From Oscillospiraceae bacterium (GTDB taxonomy: Bacteria; Bacillota; Clostridia; Oscillospirales; Oscillospiraceae), in assembly GCA_017403885.1 (NCBI GenBank), contig JAFRDM010000086.1:1-49352 (forward strand): a stretch of DNA of 49,352 nt, given 5' to 3'. This document shows, one piece after another, positions 26,419 through 35,309 of the stretch. Each line of letters starts with the position of its first letter. The first letter of the stretch is position 1. Position numbers and translations under genes: made by a program. A model generated the notes under the pieces. The model searched no databases, was not told the origin of the DNA, and saw only the letters and a program-made list of their open reading frames with translations.

Positions 26419-26958
26419 TTATCCCAAAGCCTTGACGGCCTCGATCGCGGTGGCGACGGCACCGACGACGGCCGAGGAGGTGATCGTTGCGCCGGTGATG
26501 GCGTCGATGTCCTGAATGGAGATGCTCTCATCCTTGCCGACGAAGGACTCGCGGAAGCTCACGCCGCGGCTGGAGGCGCTTGCCGCCACCTCGCCGAGGC
26601 CGGAGGTCTCAGAGTGCTTGATGATCGAGATGCCGGCGCATCTGCCGTCGCCGTCGACGCCCACGGCCATCGTGATGGAGCCCTGCGCGCCGGAGAAGGT
26701 GGTTTCGACCACATGGCCCGCGCCGTTGTCGGCGGCGCTGATCTTGTCGATCGTGGAGCGGAACGCGGCATAAGCGGAGGGGTCGACTTCCGTGAAAGAT
26801 TCTCCCTCGGGCAGAACCGCCTTATATGCCTTTTCGGTCTTTTCCCTCTCACGCGCGGTGATCGGTCCGATCGTGACGGCATTGACCTCGCCGAGCACGG
26901 CGGCGACGACAGCGCAGATCAGGAACAGGACGACGGTAAGCTTGAGGATCTTTTTCAT
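26419..26958 (-). CDS. rnfG: Rnf complex subunit RnfG (covalent FMN)
   Basis: Single-span subunit with an extracytoplasmic FMN-binding domain. The 179 residues show an N-terminal anchor (about 5-25) and the flavinylation motif TGATITSS with the acceptor Thr158, the site modified by ApbE. HSETSGLGE is also typical of the family. The start overlaps the rnfD stop. No apbE gene is in the window. Confidence 0.95.
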   Translation of the reverse strand: MKKILKLTVVLFLICAVVAAVLGEVNAVTIGPITAREREKTEKAYKAVLPEGESFTEVDPSAYAAFRSTIDKISAADNGAGHVVETTFSGAQGSITMAVGVDGDGRCAGISIIKHSETSGLGEVAASASSRGVSFRESFVGKDESISIQDIDAITGATITSSAVVGAVATAIEAVKALG

Positions 26959-27977
26959 TTCACCGCCTCCTTTGCCGCCTTGGCGGCCGCTTTCTGCGCG
27001 GCGATGTCTTCCTTGCTCACGCCGAACTGACGGCGGCGGAAGGCCTTGTCGATCGCCCAGGTGCAGATGTTCATGATCAGGATGCCGTAGGTGACGCCCT
27101 CGGGATAGCTGCCGAAATAGCGGATCAGCACCGTCAGCGCGCCGCAGCCTGCGCCGTAGACCAGCTGGCCCGGAAGCGAGACCGGACTGGTCGCGTAATC
27201 CGTGGCCATGAAGAAGGCCGCCAGGATCAGCGCGCCGGAGAGCAGGTTGTAGACCATCCAGGAGAAGTTGTCATAGCCCTCGTGGCCGAAGATGAGCGTC
27301 AGCAGCGCGACCGTGCCGATATAGCTCACGGGGATGCGCCAGGAGATGATCTTGCGAAGAATAAGGTAGATGCCGCCGAGGAGCAGCGCCAGCTTGCAGG
27401 CTTCGCCGAAGCAGCCGGGCATGATGCCGAGGAGCATTTTGCTGTAGCTGTAATATTCCGGCATGGGCTGGCCGGAATAGAGATAACTCATCGGCGTGGC
27501 CATCGTGATGGCGTCCACACCCATCGCGCGGGCCGGCGCCCAGGTGGTCATGATCCCCGCATAGGAGGCGATCAGAAAGGCACGGGAGGCCAGCGCGGGG
27601 TTGACGAAGTTCTTGCCGAGGCCGCCGTAGAGCTGCTTGACGATCACGATCGCGAAAAAGTTGCCGATCAGCGGTAGCCACCAGGGCGCAGAGGTGGGCA
27701 GCGTCATCGCCACGAGCATACCGGTCAGGCATGCGGAGAAGTCGAAGATCGTGGGATCCTTTTTCGCGAGCTTACGATAGGCCCATTCGTAGAAAACGGC
27801 CGAGGCCATCGACACCGCGACCATGAGCACAGGCTTGAAGCCGAACTCGTAGGCCGCCGCGATCAGCGAAGGCAGAAGCGCGAGCATCACGTTGAGCATG
27901 ATGCGCTTCGTGTCCATATTGGTCCTCACCTGCGGCTGGTACGCCACATCGAGGACGATCCGTTCTTTTTTATCCAT
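26955..27977 (-). CDS. rnfD: Rnf complex subunit RnfD (covalent FMN)
   Basis: Polytopic membrane subunit, 340 residues with about nine helices. The segment GVDAITMATPM is the likely flavin attachment site (Thr161), in a form slightly different from the common GATPL. KNFVNPALASRAFLI is conserved. The ATG at 27977 overlaps the rnfC stop as TAATG, which fixes the start. Confidence 0.95.
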   Translation of the reverse strand: MDKKERIVLDVAYQPQVRTNMDTKRIMLNVMLALLPSLIAAAYEFGFKPVLMVAVSMASAVFYEWAYRKLAKKDPTIFDFSACLTGMLVAMTLPTSAPWWLPLIGNFFAIVIVKQLYGGLGKNFVNPALASRAFLIASYAGIMTTWAPARAMGVDAITMATPMSYLYSGQPMPEYYSYSKMLLGIMPGCFGEACKLALLLGGIYLILRKIISWRIPVSYIGTVALLTLIFGHEGYDNFSWMVYNLLSGALILAAFFMATDYATSPVSLPGQLVYGAGCGALTVLIRYFGSYPEGVTYGILIMNICTWAIDKAFRRRQFGVSKEDIAAQKAAAKAAKEAVK

Positions 27978-29329
27978 TACGCTTTCGCCTCCTTTGCCGC
28001 GGCCGCCTCGGCCGCCGCCTTTTCTTTGGCGGTCTTGGCCTGGAACATGAGCTTCGCGGTCTTGAACGCGTGGGTAAGAGGCATCCTCGCCGGGCAGTTG
28101 AACGAGCAGGAGCCGCACTCGAAGCAGTCGGTGATGTGATACTTCTCCATCATCTCGTAATCGCCCTTGGAATAATACATGTACATGAACACCGGCATGA
28201 GGTTCATCGGGCAGACCGTGATGCATTTGCCGCAGCGGATGCAGCTGGGATTTTCAACGGTCTTGTCCTCCTTCTCGGTGAAGAAGAGGACGCCGGAGGT
28301 GCCCTTGATGGTGGGCGCCTCAAAGCTGGTCGCGCAGATGCCCATCATCGGGCCGCCGAGGACGATCTTGCGCGGCGGGACAGCGAAGCCGCCGCATTGC
28401 TCGGCCAGATATCCCAGAGGCGTGCCTACGCGCGTGAGGGCGTTGGTGGTCTTGTTCATCGCGCTGCCCGCGACGGTCACGATACGTTCGATAACGGGCT
28501 TTCCCTCATAGCAGGCCTGGTAGATCGCGTAGCAGGTGCGGGTCGAGACCACGTTCGCGCCGACGCCCGAGGGGATGCCGCCGGGCTTGACTTCCCTGCC
28601 CGTCACGGCCTTGACCTGCATCTTCTCGGCGCCCTGCGGGTACTTGACCCGTTCCGGGACGATCTCGATGCCGTACAGCTCCGGATGGAGAGAGTTGAGA
28701 AGATCGATCGCGTCCGCCTTATTGATCTCGATGCCGTAGTACGCCTTCTCTACGCCGCTGGCGATGCGGACCAGCTCAATGCCTTTGAGAAGCTGCTCGG
28801 GGAAGTTCAGCATGGTCAGATGGTCGCCGTTGAGGTAGGGCTCGCATTCCGCGCCGTTGATGATCAGCTTGTCGACCTTGCCGATGCCGCCGCGAATCTT
28901 GAAGGCAGTCGGGAACATCGCGCCGCCCATGCCGACGACGCCCGCTTCGCGAATGCGCGCGAGAATGGCTTCCGGGTCCTTGAGCTGCCCGGACGTAAGC
29001 GGAGGGAGGTCTTCGCAGGGCGTGTCCTTGTAATCGTTCTCGATCACGACAGACATGATCATATCGCCCAGGGGATGAGGCCTCGGCTCTATCGCCACGA
29101 CCTTGCCGGAGACGGAAGCGTGAACCGGCGCGGAGACCGGCGCGGGATTCTCGCCGATCTTCTGCCCCATCTTCACATAGTCGCCGACGGCTACGATCGG
29201 CTTGTCGGGCGCGCCGATGTGCTGGGCCATGGGGATGATCACCTGAGGGGGCGGCGTGACGACCGAGATCGGGATCCCGGGCGCTTTCATGTATTTGGGA
29301 TGCACGCCGCGCTTGAAAGTGTGGATCAT
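27977..29329 (-). CDS. rnfC: Rnf complex subunit RnfC (NADH-binding)
   Basis: Peripheral subunit that reduces NAD+. The 450 residues contain the glycine-rich GGAMFPTAFKI block, the ...GAECEPYLNGDH segment for FMN/NADH, and two [4Fe-4S] motifs near the end (CIRCGKCITVCP and CFECGSCSFNCP). The C-terminal tail is A/K/E-rich. I placed the start at ATG 29329, after AGGTG, rather than at 29347. It is the first gene of rnfCDGEAB, behind its own promoter. Confidence 0.95.
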   Translation of the reverse strand: MIHTFKRGVHPKYMKAPGIPISVVTPPPQVIIPMAQHIGAPDKPIVAVGDYVKMGQKIGENPAPVSAPVHASVSGKVVAIEPRPHPLGDMIMSVVIENDYKDTPCEDLPPLTSGQLKDPEAILARIREAGVVGMGGAMFPTAFKIRGGIGKVDKLIINGAECEPYLNGDHLTMLNFPEQLLKGIELVRIASGVEKAYYGIEINKADAIDLLNSLHPELYGIEIVPERVKYPQGAEKMQVKAVTGREVKPGGIPSGVGANVVSTRTCYAIYQACYEGKPVIERIVTVAGSAMNKTTNALTRVGTPLGYLAEQCGGFAVPPRKIVLGGPMMGICATSFEAPTIKGTSGVLFFTEKEDKTVENPSCIRCGKCITVCPMNLMPVFMYMYYSKGDYEMMEKYHITDCFECGSCSFNCPARMPLTHAFKTAKLMFQAKTAKEKAAAEAAAAKEAKA

Positions 29330-29361
29330 ATACGCTTCACCTCGCATTTAGTTACTTATTC

Positions 29362-29391
29362 ATCATATCATAAGCTGTCATAAATTGTCTA
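29362..29391 (-). promoter_or_regulatory. Promoter of the rnf operon
   Basis: Minus strand TAGACA (29386-29391), 18 bp, TATGAT (29362-29367). A second -35-like TTGACA lies upstream near 29460. The rest of 29392-29511 is AT-rich with no gene. Confidence 0.65.
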
Positions 29392-29511
29392 TGCCTTCCG
29401 GGAGAAAAACCGTTGAAATTGCTGGACAAGTTTCTGACAAGCCCGTTAAAAAGCTGTCAATTTTGTCAGTCTGCACAAAAATGACAAAACAAGCTGCGGC
29501 CGAGGGCGGAA

Positions 29512-29545
29512 AAGGGCGGGACAGAGATGGCTCTGTCCCGCCCTT
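29512..29545 (-). terminator. Terminator of the flavodiiron gene
   Basis: A perfect 15-bp GC-rich stem (29512-29526 with 29531-29545), 4-nt loop, then TTTTCC on the minus strand. It lies 13 bp after the stop. Confidence 0.85.
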
Positions 29546-29558
29546 GGGGATCATACGA

Positions 29559-31574
29559 TTATTGCTCCGCGGGCTCGAAGTCCTCGCGCGTGTGTTTGCA
29601 CAGCGGGCAGGTGTAGTCCGCCGGGAGCTCGCCGTCGCAGGGCTCGAAGTGGCCGCAGATCTTGCAGACATAGCCCTTCTGCTTGGGCGTGCTGTCGGGA
29701 ACGACGTGCTCGAAGTCCTCCTTGCCGTGCTTGCACAGCGGGCAGGAGAAATCGTCGGGCATCTCCGCGCCCTCGTGCACATAGCCGCAGACCTTGCAAA
29801 CCCAGCATTCCTTCTGCTCGGGCGCGGGGTTCTTCTTGGGCTTGATGTGGGCGTGGTAGTAGCCGTAGGTGCAGCTCGGCGCGTTGGAGAGCACCTTCGC
29901 CTCGACGACGCGGGCGATGTAGAGCATCTGCGTCTCGAGGTCGTAGTGCTCGATCACCTCGCAGGAGAACACGGCGTTGGTGTAGGTCGGGATATAGCGG
30001 ATGCCGTTCGCCGTGCGGTCGTCGTAAGGCACGTCGGCAAACTTGTCCACGTCGCGGCCGCTCTGGAAGCCGAAGTGCTGGAACACGGAGTAGGGCGCGT
30101 CCTCGGTGAGGATGGAGATGTTGAATCTGCCGGCCTTCATGACCATGTCGCAGGTGTTGTTCTTTTTGATGACGGAGATCGTGACCTTCTTCACGTCGCC
30201 CGCGGCGACCTGGCCGGCCGTGTTGATGATGCAGCCGTAATCCTTGCCGTCCACGCGGGTGGTCAGCACCTCGACGCCGTAGCTGAACTTGTTGAAGGCC
30301 TTCGGATCCACGGCGTCCGGAGAAAGGACGGCAGGCGCGGCGGCGGCAGCGGCAGCGGGCGCTTCGACGGGCGGGGGCAGGATATCCGCCGCGATCGCTC
30401 CGGCGAGCGCTTCGAGCTCGGCGTCCTGACCCTCGGCGAGCGCGGACTTGAGCGTGACGCCGTCGCCGATGTACTCGATCTTCTTCAATCCGGCGAGGAT
30501 CTCGCGCATGACCTTGCCGCTCATGGGCGCCCAGCTGCCGTTTTCGATGATCGCGACCTTGCGGTTCTGCAGATTGTGGGCGGCGATATCGTGCAGCAGG
30601 TTCTCCATCGTCACGAACACGCCGGCGTTATAGGTCGTGGCCGCGAAAACGAGATGGCTGCAGCGGAACGCGTCGGACACGATATTGCTGGCTGGGATGA
30701 CGGAGGTGTCGTGCATGCGGACGCGCACGCCTTTTTCCGCGAGCTTGGCCGCGAGGATATTCGCTGCGTTCTCGGTGTGGCCGTAGACGGAGGCGTAAGC
30801 GATCAGAACGCTCTGCTCCTCGGGGGTGTAGCTACTCCAGAGCAGATACTTCTCCAGAAAATCGCCGAAGTGGCTGCGCCAGACGAAGCCGTGCAGCGGG
30901 CAGACGTATTTGATGTCGAGCTTGGCGGCTTTTTTCAGCACGCTCTGCACCTGCGGGCCGTATTTGCCCACGATGTTGGTGTAGTAGCGCCGCGCCTCGT
31001 CGAGATGCTCGGTGAAGAAGTCGGTCTCATCGGCGAAGAGACGGCCGTTGAGCGCGCCGAAGAGGCCGAAGGCGTCCGCCGAAAACAGGATGCCGTCGGT
31101 GGAATCGTAAGTCATCATGACCTCGGGCCAGTGGACCATCGGGGCGTTGACGAAGTTCAGCACATGGCGGCCGCAGGAGAAGCTGTCGCCTTCCTTGACC
31201 AGGACGATACGATCGGAAAAGTCGACGTGGAAGAACTGGCCCAGCATGGTCTGGATCTTCGCGTTGCAGATGATCTTCACCTTCGGGTAGCGGACGATCA
31301 GATCGCCGATGGTATAGGCGTGGTCGGGCTCCATGTGGGAAATGAGCAGATAGTCGAGCTCACGCCCGCCGAGCGCGTATTCCACGTTTTCAAAGAAAGC
31401 CTGGTACACCGCCTTGTCCACGGTGTCGAACAGCACGGTCTTTTCATCGAGCATCAAAAAGGAGTTGTAGGAAACGCCGTCGGGTACGCTGTATACGCCC
31501 TCGAAGCAGCTCAGGCGGCGGTCGTCCGCGCCGACCCAGATCAGGTCGTCAAGGACTTTTCTTGTGCAGTGCAT
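29559..31574 (-). CDS. Flavodiiron protein fused to flavin reductase and two rubredoxins
   Basis: Probable O2 or NO reductase, 671 residues. The order is: a metallo-beta-lactamase diiron domain (1-250; ligands H80, E82, D84, H85, H148, D167, H228), a flavodoxin domain (about 255-400; FMN loop ASVYGHTEN), an Ala/Pro linker (401-418), a flavin-reductase-like domain (about 425-580), and two rubredoxin domains with C593/C596/C611/C614 and C637/C640/C656/C659. This equals FprA plus the Hrb protein of Moorella, joined in one chain, with one extra rubredoxin. Electrons would run from NAD(P)H through flavin reductase and rubredoxin to FMN and the diiron site. It has its own promoter and terminator next to the rnf operon. 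Confidence 0.94.
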   Translation of the reverse strand: MHCTRKVLDDLIWVGADDRRLSCFEGVYSVPDGVSYNSFLMLDEKTVLFDTVDKAVYQAFFENVEYALGGRELDYLLISHMEPDHAYTIGDLIVRYPKVKIICNAKIQTMLGQFFHVDFSDRIVLVKEGDSFSCGRHVLNFVNAPMVHWPEVMMTYDSTDGILFSADAFGLFGALNGRLFADETDFFTEHLDEARRYYTNIVGKYGPQVQSVLKKAAKLDIKYVCPLHGFVWRSHFGDFLEKYLLWSSYTPEEQSVLIAYASVYGHTENAANILAAKLAEKGVRVRMHDTSVIPASNIVSDAFRCSHLVFAATTYNAGVFVTMENLLHDIAAHNLQNRKVAIIENGSWAPMSGKVMREILAGLKKIEYIGDGVTLKSALAEGQDAELEALAGAIAADILPPPVEAPAAAAAAAPAVLSPDAVDPKAFNKFSYGVEVLTTRVDGKDYGCIINTAGQVAAGDVKKVTISVIKKNNTCDMVMKAGRFNISILTEDAPYSVFQHFGFQSGRDVDKFADVPYDDRTANGIRYIPTYTNAVFSCEVIEHYDLETQMLYIARVVEAKVLSNAPSCTYGYYHAHIKPKKNPAPEQKECWVCKVCGYVHEGAEMPDDFSCPLCKHGKEDFEHVVPDSTPKQKGYVCKICGHFEPCDGELPADYTCPLCKHTREDFEPAEQ

Positions 31575-31627
31575 GGCAGATCCTCCCGTTTATTTTAAAT
31601 ATTTTTTGAACACTTGAGCTTAATTCA

Positions 31628-31656
31628 TTTATACCATAAAGCGCTGGTGCGCGCAA
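31628..31656 (-). promoter_or_regulatory. Promoter of the flavodiiron gene
   Basis: Minus strand TTGCGC (31651-31656), 17 bp, TGG-TATAAA (31628-31633, extended -10). The mRNA would begin about 45 bp before the start. Confidence 0.6.
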
Positions 31657-31673
31657 GAAATATGTGATATGAT
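31645..31673 (+). promoter_or_regulatory. Possible promoter of the 31703 gene
   Basis: TATGAT (31668-31673) with a weak TGGTGC 17 bp upstream, overlapping the divergent promoter. GGAGG at 31690 serves the start. Confidence 0.45.
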
Positions 31674-31702
31674 GGAAAAAACAAAAACGGAGGCGATCCT
31701 TC

Positions 31703-32065
31703 ATGTCAGAAAAAAGATTCCACTCCCCTGCCGGCGCGGTCACGGACGGCGCCGTTCAGGCCGATTTTGAGAGCGCGGTCAGGTTCGACAAGGCCTTCGT
31801 CGGCGCGCTCGGCGTGTATTACCGCGACGGCTTCAAGACGAAATACATCCCCTATCCGTCGCTCGAGCGTGCCTTCATCCGCATCCAGGAGGTCAACGGC
31901 CGCTTCTGCTGCGGCAAGGCCGTGTTCGCCTATTACCGGCTCGTCCTCGTCGTGGACGGGAAGGAATGGGGCGACATCATGAGCGAGGACGAAAAGGCCA
32001 TGGACGACGCGCTCGCCGCGATCGCCCGGTGCGCTCCCGCCGTGTCCATCGGATTTGTCAAATGA
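31703..32065 (+). CDS. Small uncharacterised protein, paralogue 2
   Basis: A 120-residue protein that clearly resembles the one at 17306. It keeps YYRD, KYIPYPSLERAFIRI, YYRLVLVVDGKE, MDDAL and CAP in the same order and spacing. Neither copy has a signal peptide or membrane helix, so both are probably cytoplasmic. It is a single-gene unit with a GGAGG ribosome site and a shared bidirectional terminator. The function is unknown. Confidence 0.85.
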   Translation: MSEKRFHSPAGAVTDGAVQADFESAVRFDKAFVGALGVYYRDGFKTKYIPYPSLERAFIRIQEVNGRFCCGKAVFAYYRLVLVVDGKEWGDIMSEDEKAMDDALAAIARCAPAVSIGFVK

Positions 32066-32072
32066 GCGGCAG

Positions 32073-32116
32073 AAAAAAGAACCTCTGCGTATTTGAAAAC
32101 GCAAAGGTTCTTTTTT
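32073..32116. terminator. Bidirectional terminator
   Basis: An 18-bp stem with one mismatch (32073-32090 with 32099-32116) and A/T runs on both sides, between convergent genes. Confidence 0.9.
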
Positions 32117-32853
32117 TATTCCCTCTTCAGCAGGAACGGGATCCCTTCGCCGTAGGGCGAGCCGCGCTGACCGCTCTCGACCCGCGCGCGCAGTGCCGCG
32201 CGGTCGGCGATCGCCATGCCGGCGATGCGGTCGATCCCGCAGTCCAAGAGCGCCGGGCACAGCGGTACGGACGGCCCCGTGAGGATCACGGTCGCCTGCT
32301 CGCAGAGCTCCAGCAGATGCGGCAGGGTTTTGTTGATGAGCGAGCTGCCCGTGACCAGCACCAGATCACACCGGGGCAGCAGCAGATCGCAGGCGCTGTC
32401 GGGGTAGTCGCCCTCCTGCGGCGCGCGTTCGAGCGTATAGACCGCCTTTGCCATCTCGCGCAGGCCGCGCGGTCCGTGCATATGGCCGACGATGCCGACG
32501 GTCAGCCCGCGCAGATCGATACCGTCGGTATAAAACACGTCCATCGATACGCGCGCTCCGAGGGCGTCCAGCCGCTCCGGCCTGTTGTAAAATGCGTTGG
32601 CCGCGGCCAGACCGAGCGAGGCCTCCTCAAGATTCCAGCTTTTGACGGCTTCGGCCGCCTCGCGCAGCGAAAGTCCCTCCATCGAAGGAAATATCGGCGC
32701 GATGCTGTGTCCCTCGGTGAACATGGTCATGCCGGAGGAGGAAGCCGTCTCAACAAGCGCCCAACGCTCGCCCAGGCGGGCGTATTCGATCCTCTCGCTG
32801 CTTTCCACACCGTCGGAAAGCGCGTCGTAGAGCGCGAAAAAATCATTCTTCAT
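32116..32853 (-). CDS. DUF4213/DUF364 Rossmann-like protein
   Basis: A 245-residue protein of the DUF364 group, described as putative heavy-metal chelation proteins. An N-terminal DUF4213 part (about 1-95, with NAFYNRPERL) precedes the Rossmann-like DUF364 domain (about 110-225). This contains VGIVGHMHG, LPRCDLVLVTGSSLINKTLPHLL, TVILTGPSVPLCPALLDCGID and the short C-terminal tail. It overlaps the end of the XdhC gene by 11 bp, so the two are co-expressed. The metal or substrate is not known. Confidence 0.87.
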   Translation of the reverse strand: MKNDFFALYDALSDGVESSERIEYARLGERWALVETASSSGMTMFTEGHSIAPIFPSMEGLSLREAAEAVKSWNLEEASLGLAAANAFYNRPERLDALGARVSMDVFYTDGIDLRGLTVGIVGHMHGPRGLREMAKAVYTLERAPQEGDYPDSACDLLLPRCDLVLVTGSSLINKTLPHLLELCEQATVILTGPSVPLCPALLDCGIDRIAGMAIADRAALRARVESGQRGSPYGEGIPFLLKRE

Positions 32854-33859
32854 TGCGTCTTGCCCTGAATTCGATCAGCTGCGCGGCGATGGAGATCGCG
32901 ATCTCCGCCGGCGTCTCGGCCTTGATCGGCAGCCCGATGGGAGAGGTGATGCGCGCGAACACCTCGTCCGCGAAGCCGTATTCCTCCTTGAGGCGCTGAT
33001 ACACGCCCGCCTTTTTCCGCGCGCTGCCGATCACGCCGATATAGCAGGCCTTCGTCATCAGCATCTGCGCCTGCACCACAGCGTCGAAGGCATGGCCGCG
33101 CGTCATCACGCAGACATAGTCCTCCTCCGTGACCGTGATGCTCTCGGACAGGCGCTCGAAATCGCAGAGAATGACATCCTCCGCGTCGGGGAAGAGTTCC
33201 TTTGCGGCAAACTCCGGCCTGTCGTCGAGCGCGACGCAGCGGAAGCCCACATGCGCGAGCACGGGGACAAGCTCCTGCGCGACGTGGCCGCAGCCGAAGA
33301 CGTAGACGCGCCCCGAGGAATTGATCTGCTCGGCGTAGAGATCGCGGCCGTCCCTGCGGACGCGCACGGGATGACGGCCGAGCTCTTCCGCCAGCCAGTC
33401 GGGCGTGTCGACGCCGAAACAGCCCTCCTCGCGGGTATACAGGCCGATGCGTCCGGCGTCCGCGATGTCGCTGATCAGCCACAGATCGCGCCCCGCGGCA
33501 AAGCATTCCTCCGCCATGCGGGCGATCTCCAGCGTTCTCTCGTCTCCCGCCGGGAGATAGCCGAAGAACACGCTGACCGCGCCCCCGCAGATCATGCCCA
33601 GCCTCTGCACGTCGTCTTTCGTGAGATTGAAGCCGTGTTCGAAGGACTGCTTGTCCTCCAGCACCTTTGCGGCCATCTGCTGGCTGCGGTATTCCACCGC
33701 ACCGCCGCCGATCGTTCCGCTGAGCCGTCCTTCCTTCCCCACAAGCATGCGCGCGCCCGCGCCGCGCGGCGTGGCGCCCGAGGAGGCGATGACCGTGACC
33801 AGCACCAGATCCTCGCCCGCCGACAGCTTTTCGGAAATCAGCCGAAACATGTTTCTCAT
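32843..33859 (-). CDS. XdhC/CoxI family protein
   Basis: XdhC-type accessory protein, 338 residues, which in other bacteria helps insert the sulfurated molybdenum cofactor into xanthine dehydrogenase-type enzymes. The N-terminal XdhC/CoxI part has VTVIASSGATPRGAGARMLV and GTIGGGAVEY; the C-terminal Rossmann domain has VYVFGCGHVAQELVP, VCVMTRGHAFD, YIGVIGSARKK and ITSPIGLPIKAETPAEIAIS. The start at 33859 follows GGAG. No molybdenum hydroxylase gene lies in the window, so its partner enzyme is elsewhere. Confidence 0.92.
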   Translation of the reverse strand: MRNMFRLISEKLSAGEDLVLVTVIASSGATPRGAGARMLVGKEGRLSGTIGGGAVEYRSQQMAAKVLEDKQSFEHGFNLTKDDVQRLGMICGGAVSVFFGYLPAGDERTLEIARMAEECFAAGRDLWLISDIADAGRIGLYTREEGCFGVDTPDWLAEELGRHPVRVRRDGRDLYAEQINSSGRVYVFGCGHVAQELVPVLAHVGFRCVALDDRPEFAAKELFPDAEDVILCDFERLSESITVTEEDYVCVMTRGHAFDAVVQAQMLMTKACYIGVIGSARKKAGVYQRLKEEYGFADEVFARITSPIGLPIKAETPAEIAISIAAQLIEFRARRNEE

Positions 33860-33890
33860 TGAGCCCCGCTCCTTTTTTCGATATATCAGC

Positions 33891-33919
33891 AGTATAGCCT
33901 TTCCCCGCGTGTTTTGCAA
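33891..33919 (-). promoter_or_regulatory. Promoter of the XdhC-DUF364 pair
   Basis: Minus strand TTGCAA (33914-33919), 17 bp, TATACT (33891-33896). Confidence 0.8.
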
Positions 33920-33920
33920 A

Positions 33921-33951
33921 TAAAAAGAAGCCCGTTTCGGGCTTCTTTTTA
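33921..33951 (-). terminator. Terminator of the hexosamine operon
   Basis: A perfect 14-bp stem (33921-33934 with 33938-33951) and 3-nt loop with A/T ends, 10 bp after the glmM stop. Confidence 0.92.
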
Positions 33952-33961
33952 TTGAAAGCGC

Positions 33962-35308
33962 TTACGCGATGTGGCCCTTGGCCCGGATGACCTCGATCAC
34001 GCCGTCGACATGCTTTTCGCAGATCTCCTTCGTGCCGGCCTCGACCATCACGCGGATGACCGGCTCGGTCCCGCTTTCGCGGACGAGGATGCGGCCCGTG
34101 TCGCCCAGCTCCTCGGCGACCTTTGCCACCGCGGCCTGCACGTCCGGGTCGTTCTGCGCCTCGGGCTTGGACCTGACGCGCACGTTTTTGAGCACCTGCG
34201 GGTAGAACACGACCGGCGCGGCCAGCTCGCTCATGGGCTTTTCCTTGTCGAGCATGACCTCCATGAGCTTGATGCTCGTGAGGATGCCGTCGCCCGTGGT
34301 GGCGTGCTCGGTGAAGATCACGTGGCCGGACTGCTCGCCGCCGATCTTGTGGCCGTTCTCGACCATGTTCTCATACACGTACTTGTCGCCGACCTTGGTC
34401 TTCTCATAACCGATATCGACCGCGTCGAGCGCCTTGTACAGGCCGAAGTTGCTCATGACGGTGGTGACGACCTTGTTGTTCGCCAGCTTGCCGTGCTCCT
34501 TCATGTACAGGCCGCAGATATAGATCGTGTGGTCGCCCGTGACGACCTTGCCCTTTTCATCCACGCAGATGCAGCGGTCCGCGTCGCCGTCGTAGGCAAA
34601 GCCGATGTCGAGGCGGTTGCCGAGGACGAAGTTCTGCAGATGCTCGATGTGGGTGCTGCCGCAGTCCGTGTTGATGTTGTATCCGTCGGGCTCGGCGTTC
34701 ATCACATAGGTCTTCGCCCCCAGCGCGTCAAAAACGCTCTTGGCGATCTGCCAGGCCGCGCCGTTGGCGACGTCGAGGCCGACCTTGACGTTCTTGAAGC
34801 TGAAACGGGACAGCGAGATCAGATACCCGATATAGCGGTTGCGTCCCGCGACATAGTCCACCGTACGGCCGATCTTGTCGCGTTCGGCAAGCGGCAGCTC
34901 CATCTTCCCGTCGATGTAGTCCTCGATGCCCAGCAGCGTCTCCTCGTCCATCTTCTCGCCGTTGTTGTTGACGATCTTGATGCCGTTGTCGTAGAAGGGG
35001 TTGTGCGAGGCGGAGATCATGATGCCGCAGTCGAAATCGTCCACGCGCGCGATATAGGACACGGAGGGCGTGGTCGTGACGTGCATGATATAGGCGTCCG
35101 CGCCCGAGGCCATCAGGCCGGCGCAGAGCGCGTATTCGAACATATAGCTCGAACGGCGGGTGTCCTTGCCGATGACGACCTTGGCCTTGCGGTTTAGCCT
35201 CGCGCCGTAGTACCAGCCGAGATAGCGGCCGATCCTGATCGCGTGTTCATAATCGAGCGTCTTGTTCGCTTCGCCGCGGAAGCCGTCGGTGCCGAAGTAT
35301 TTGCCCAT
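33962..35308 (-). CDS. glmM: Phosphoglucosamine mutase GlmM
   Basis: Interconverts GlcN-6-P and GlcN-1-P on the way to UDP-GlcNAc. The 448 residues have the catalytic phosphoserine Ser101 in ISASHNP, the metal loop DGDADRC, the sugar loop GEQSGHVIF and the phosphate-binding RESGTEPVIRVMVE near the end. The nagB stop is one base before its ATG (TAATATG), so translation is coupled. It is the last gene of the acyltransferase-nagB-glmM operon. Confidence 0.96.
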   Translation of the reverse strand: MGKYFGTDGFRGEANKTLDYEHAIRIGRYLGWYYGARLNRKAKVVIGKDTRRSSYMFEYALCAGLMASGADAYIMHVTTTPSVSYIARVDDFDCGIMISASHNPFYDNGIKIVNNNGEKMDEETLLGIEDYIDGKMELPLAERDKIGRTVDYVAGRNRYIGYLISLSRFSFKNVKVGLDVANGAAWQIAKSVFDALGAKTYVMNAEPDGYNINTDCGSTHIEHLQNFVLGNRLDIGFAYDGDADRCICVDEKGKVVTGDHTIYICGLYMKEHGKLANNKVVTTVMSNFGLYKALDAVDIGYEKTKVGDKYVYENMVENGHKIGGEQSGHVIFTEHATTGDGILTSIKLMEVMLDKEKPMSELAAPVVFYPQVLKNVRVRSKPEAQNDPDVQAAVAKVAEELGDTGRILVRESGTEPVIRVMVEAGTKEICEKHVDGVIEVIRAKGHIA

Positions 35309-35309
35309 A

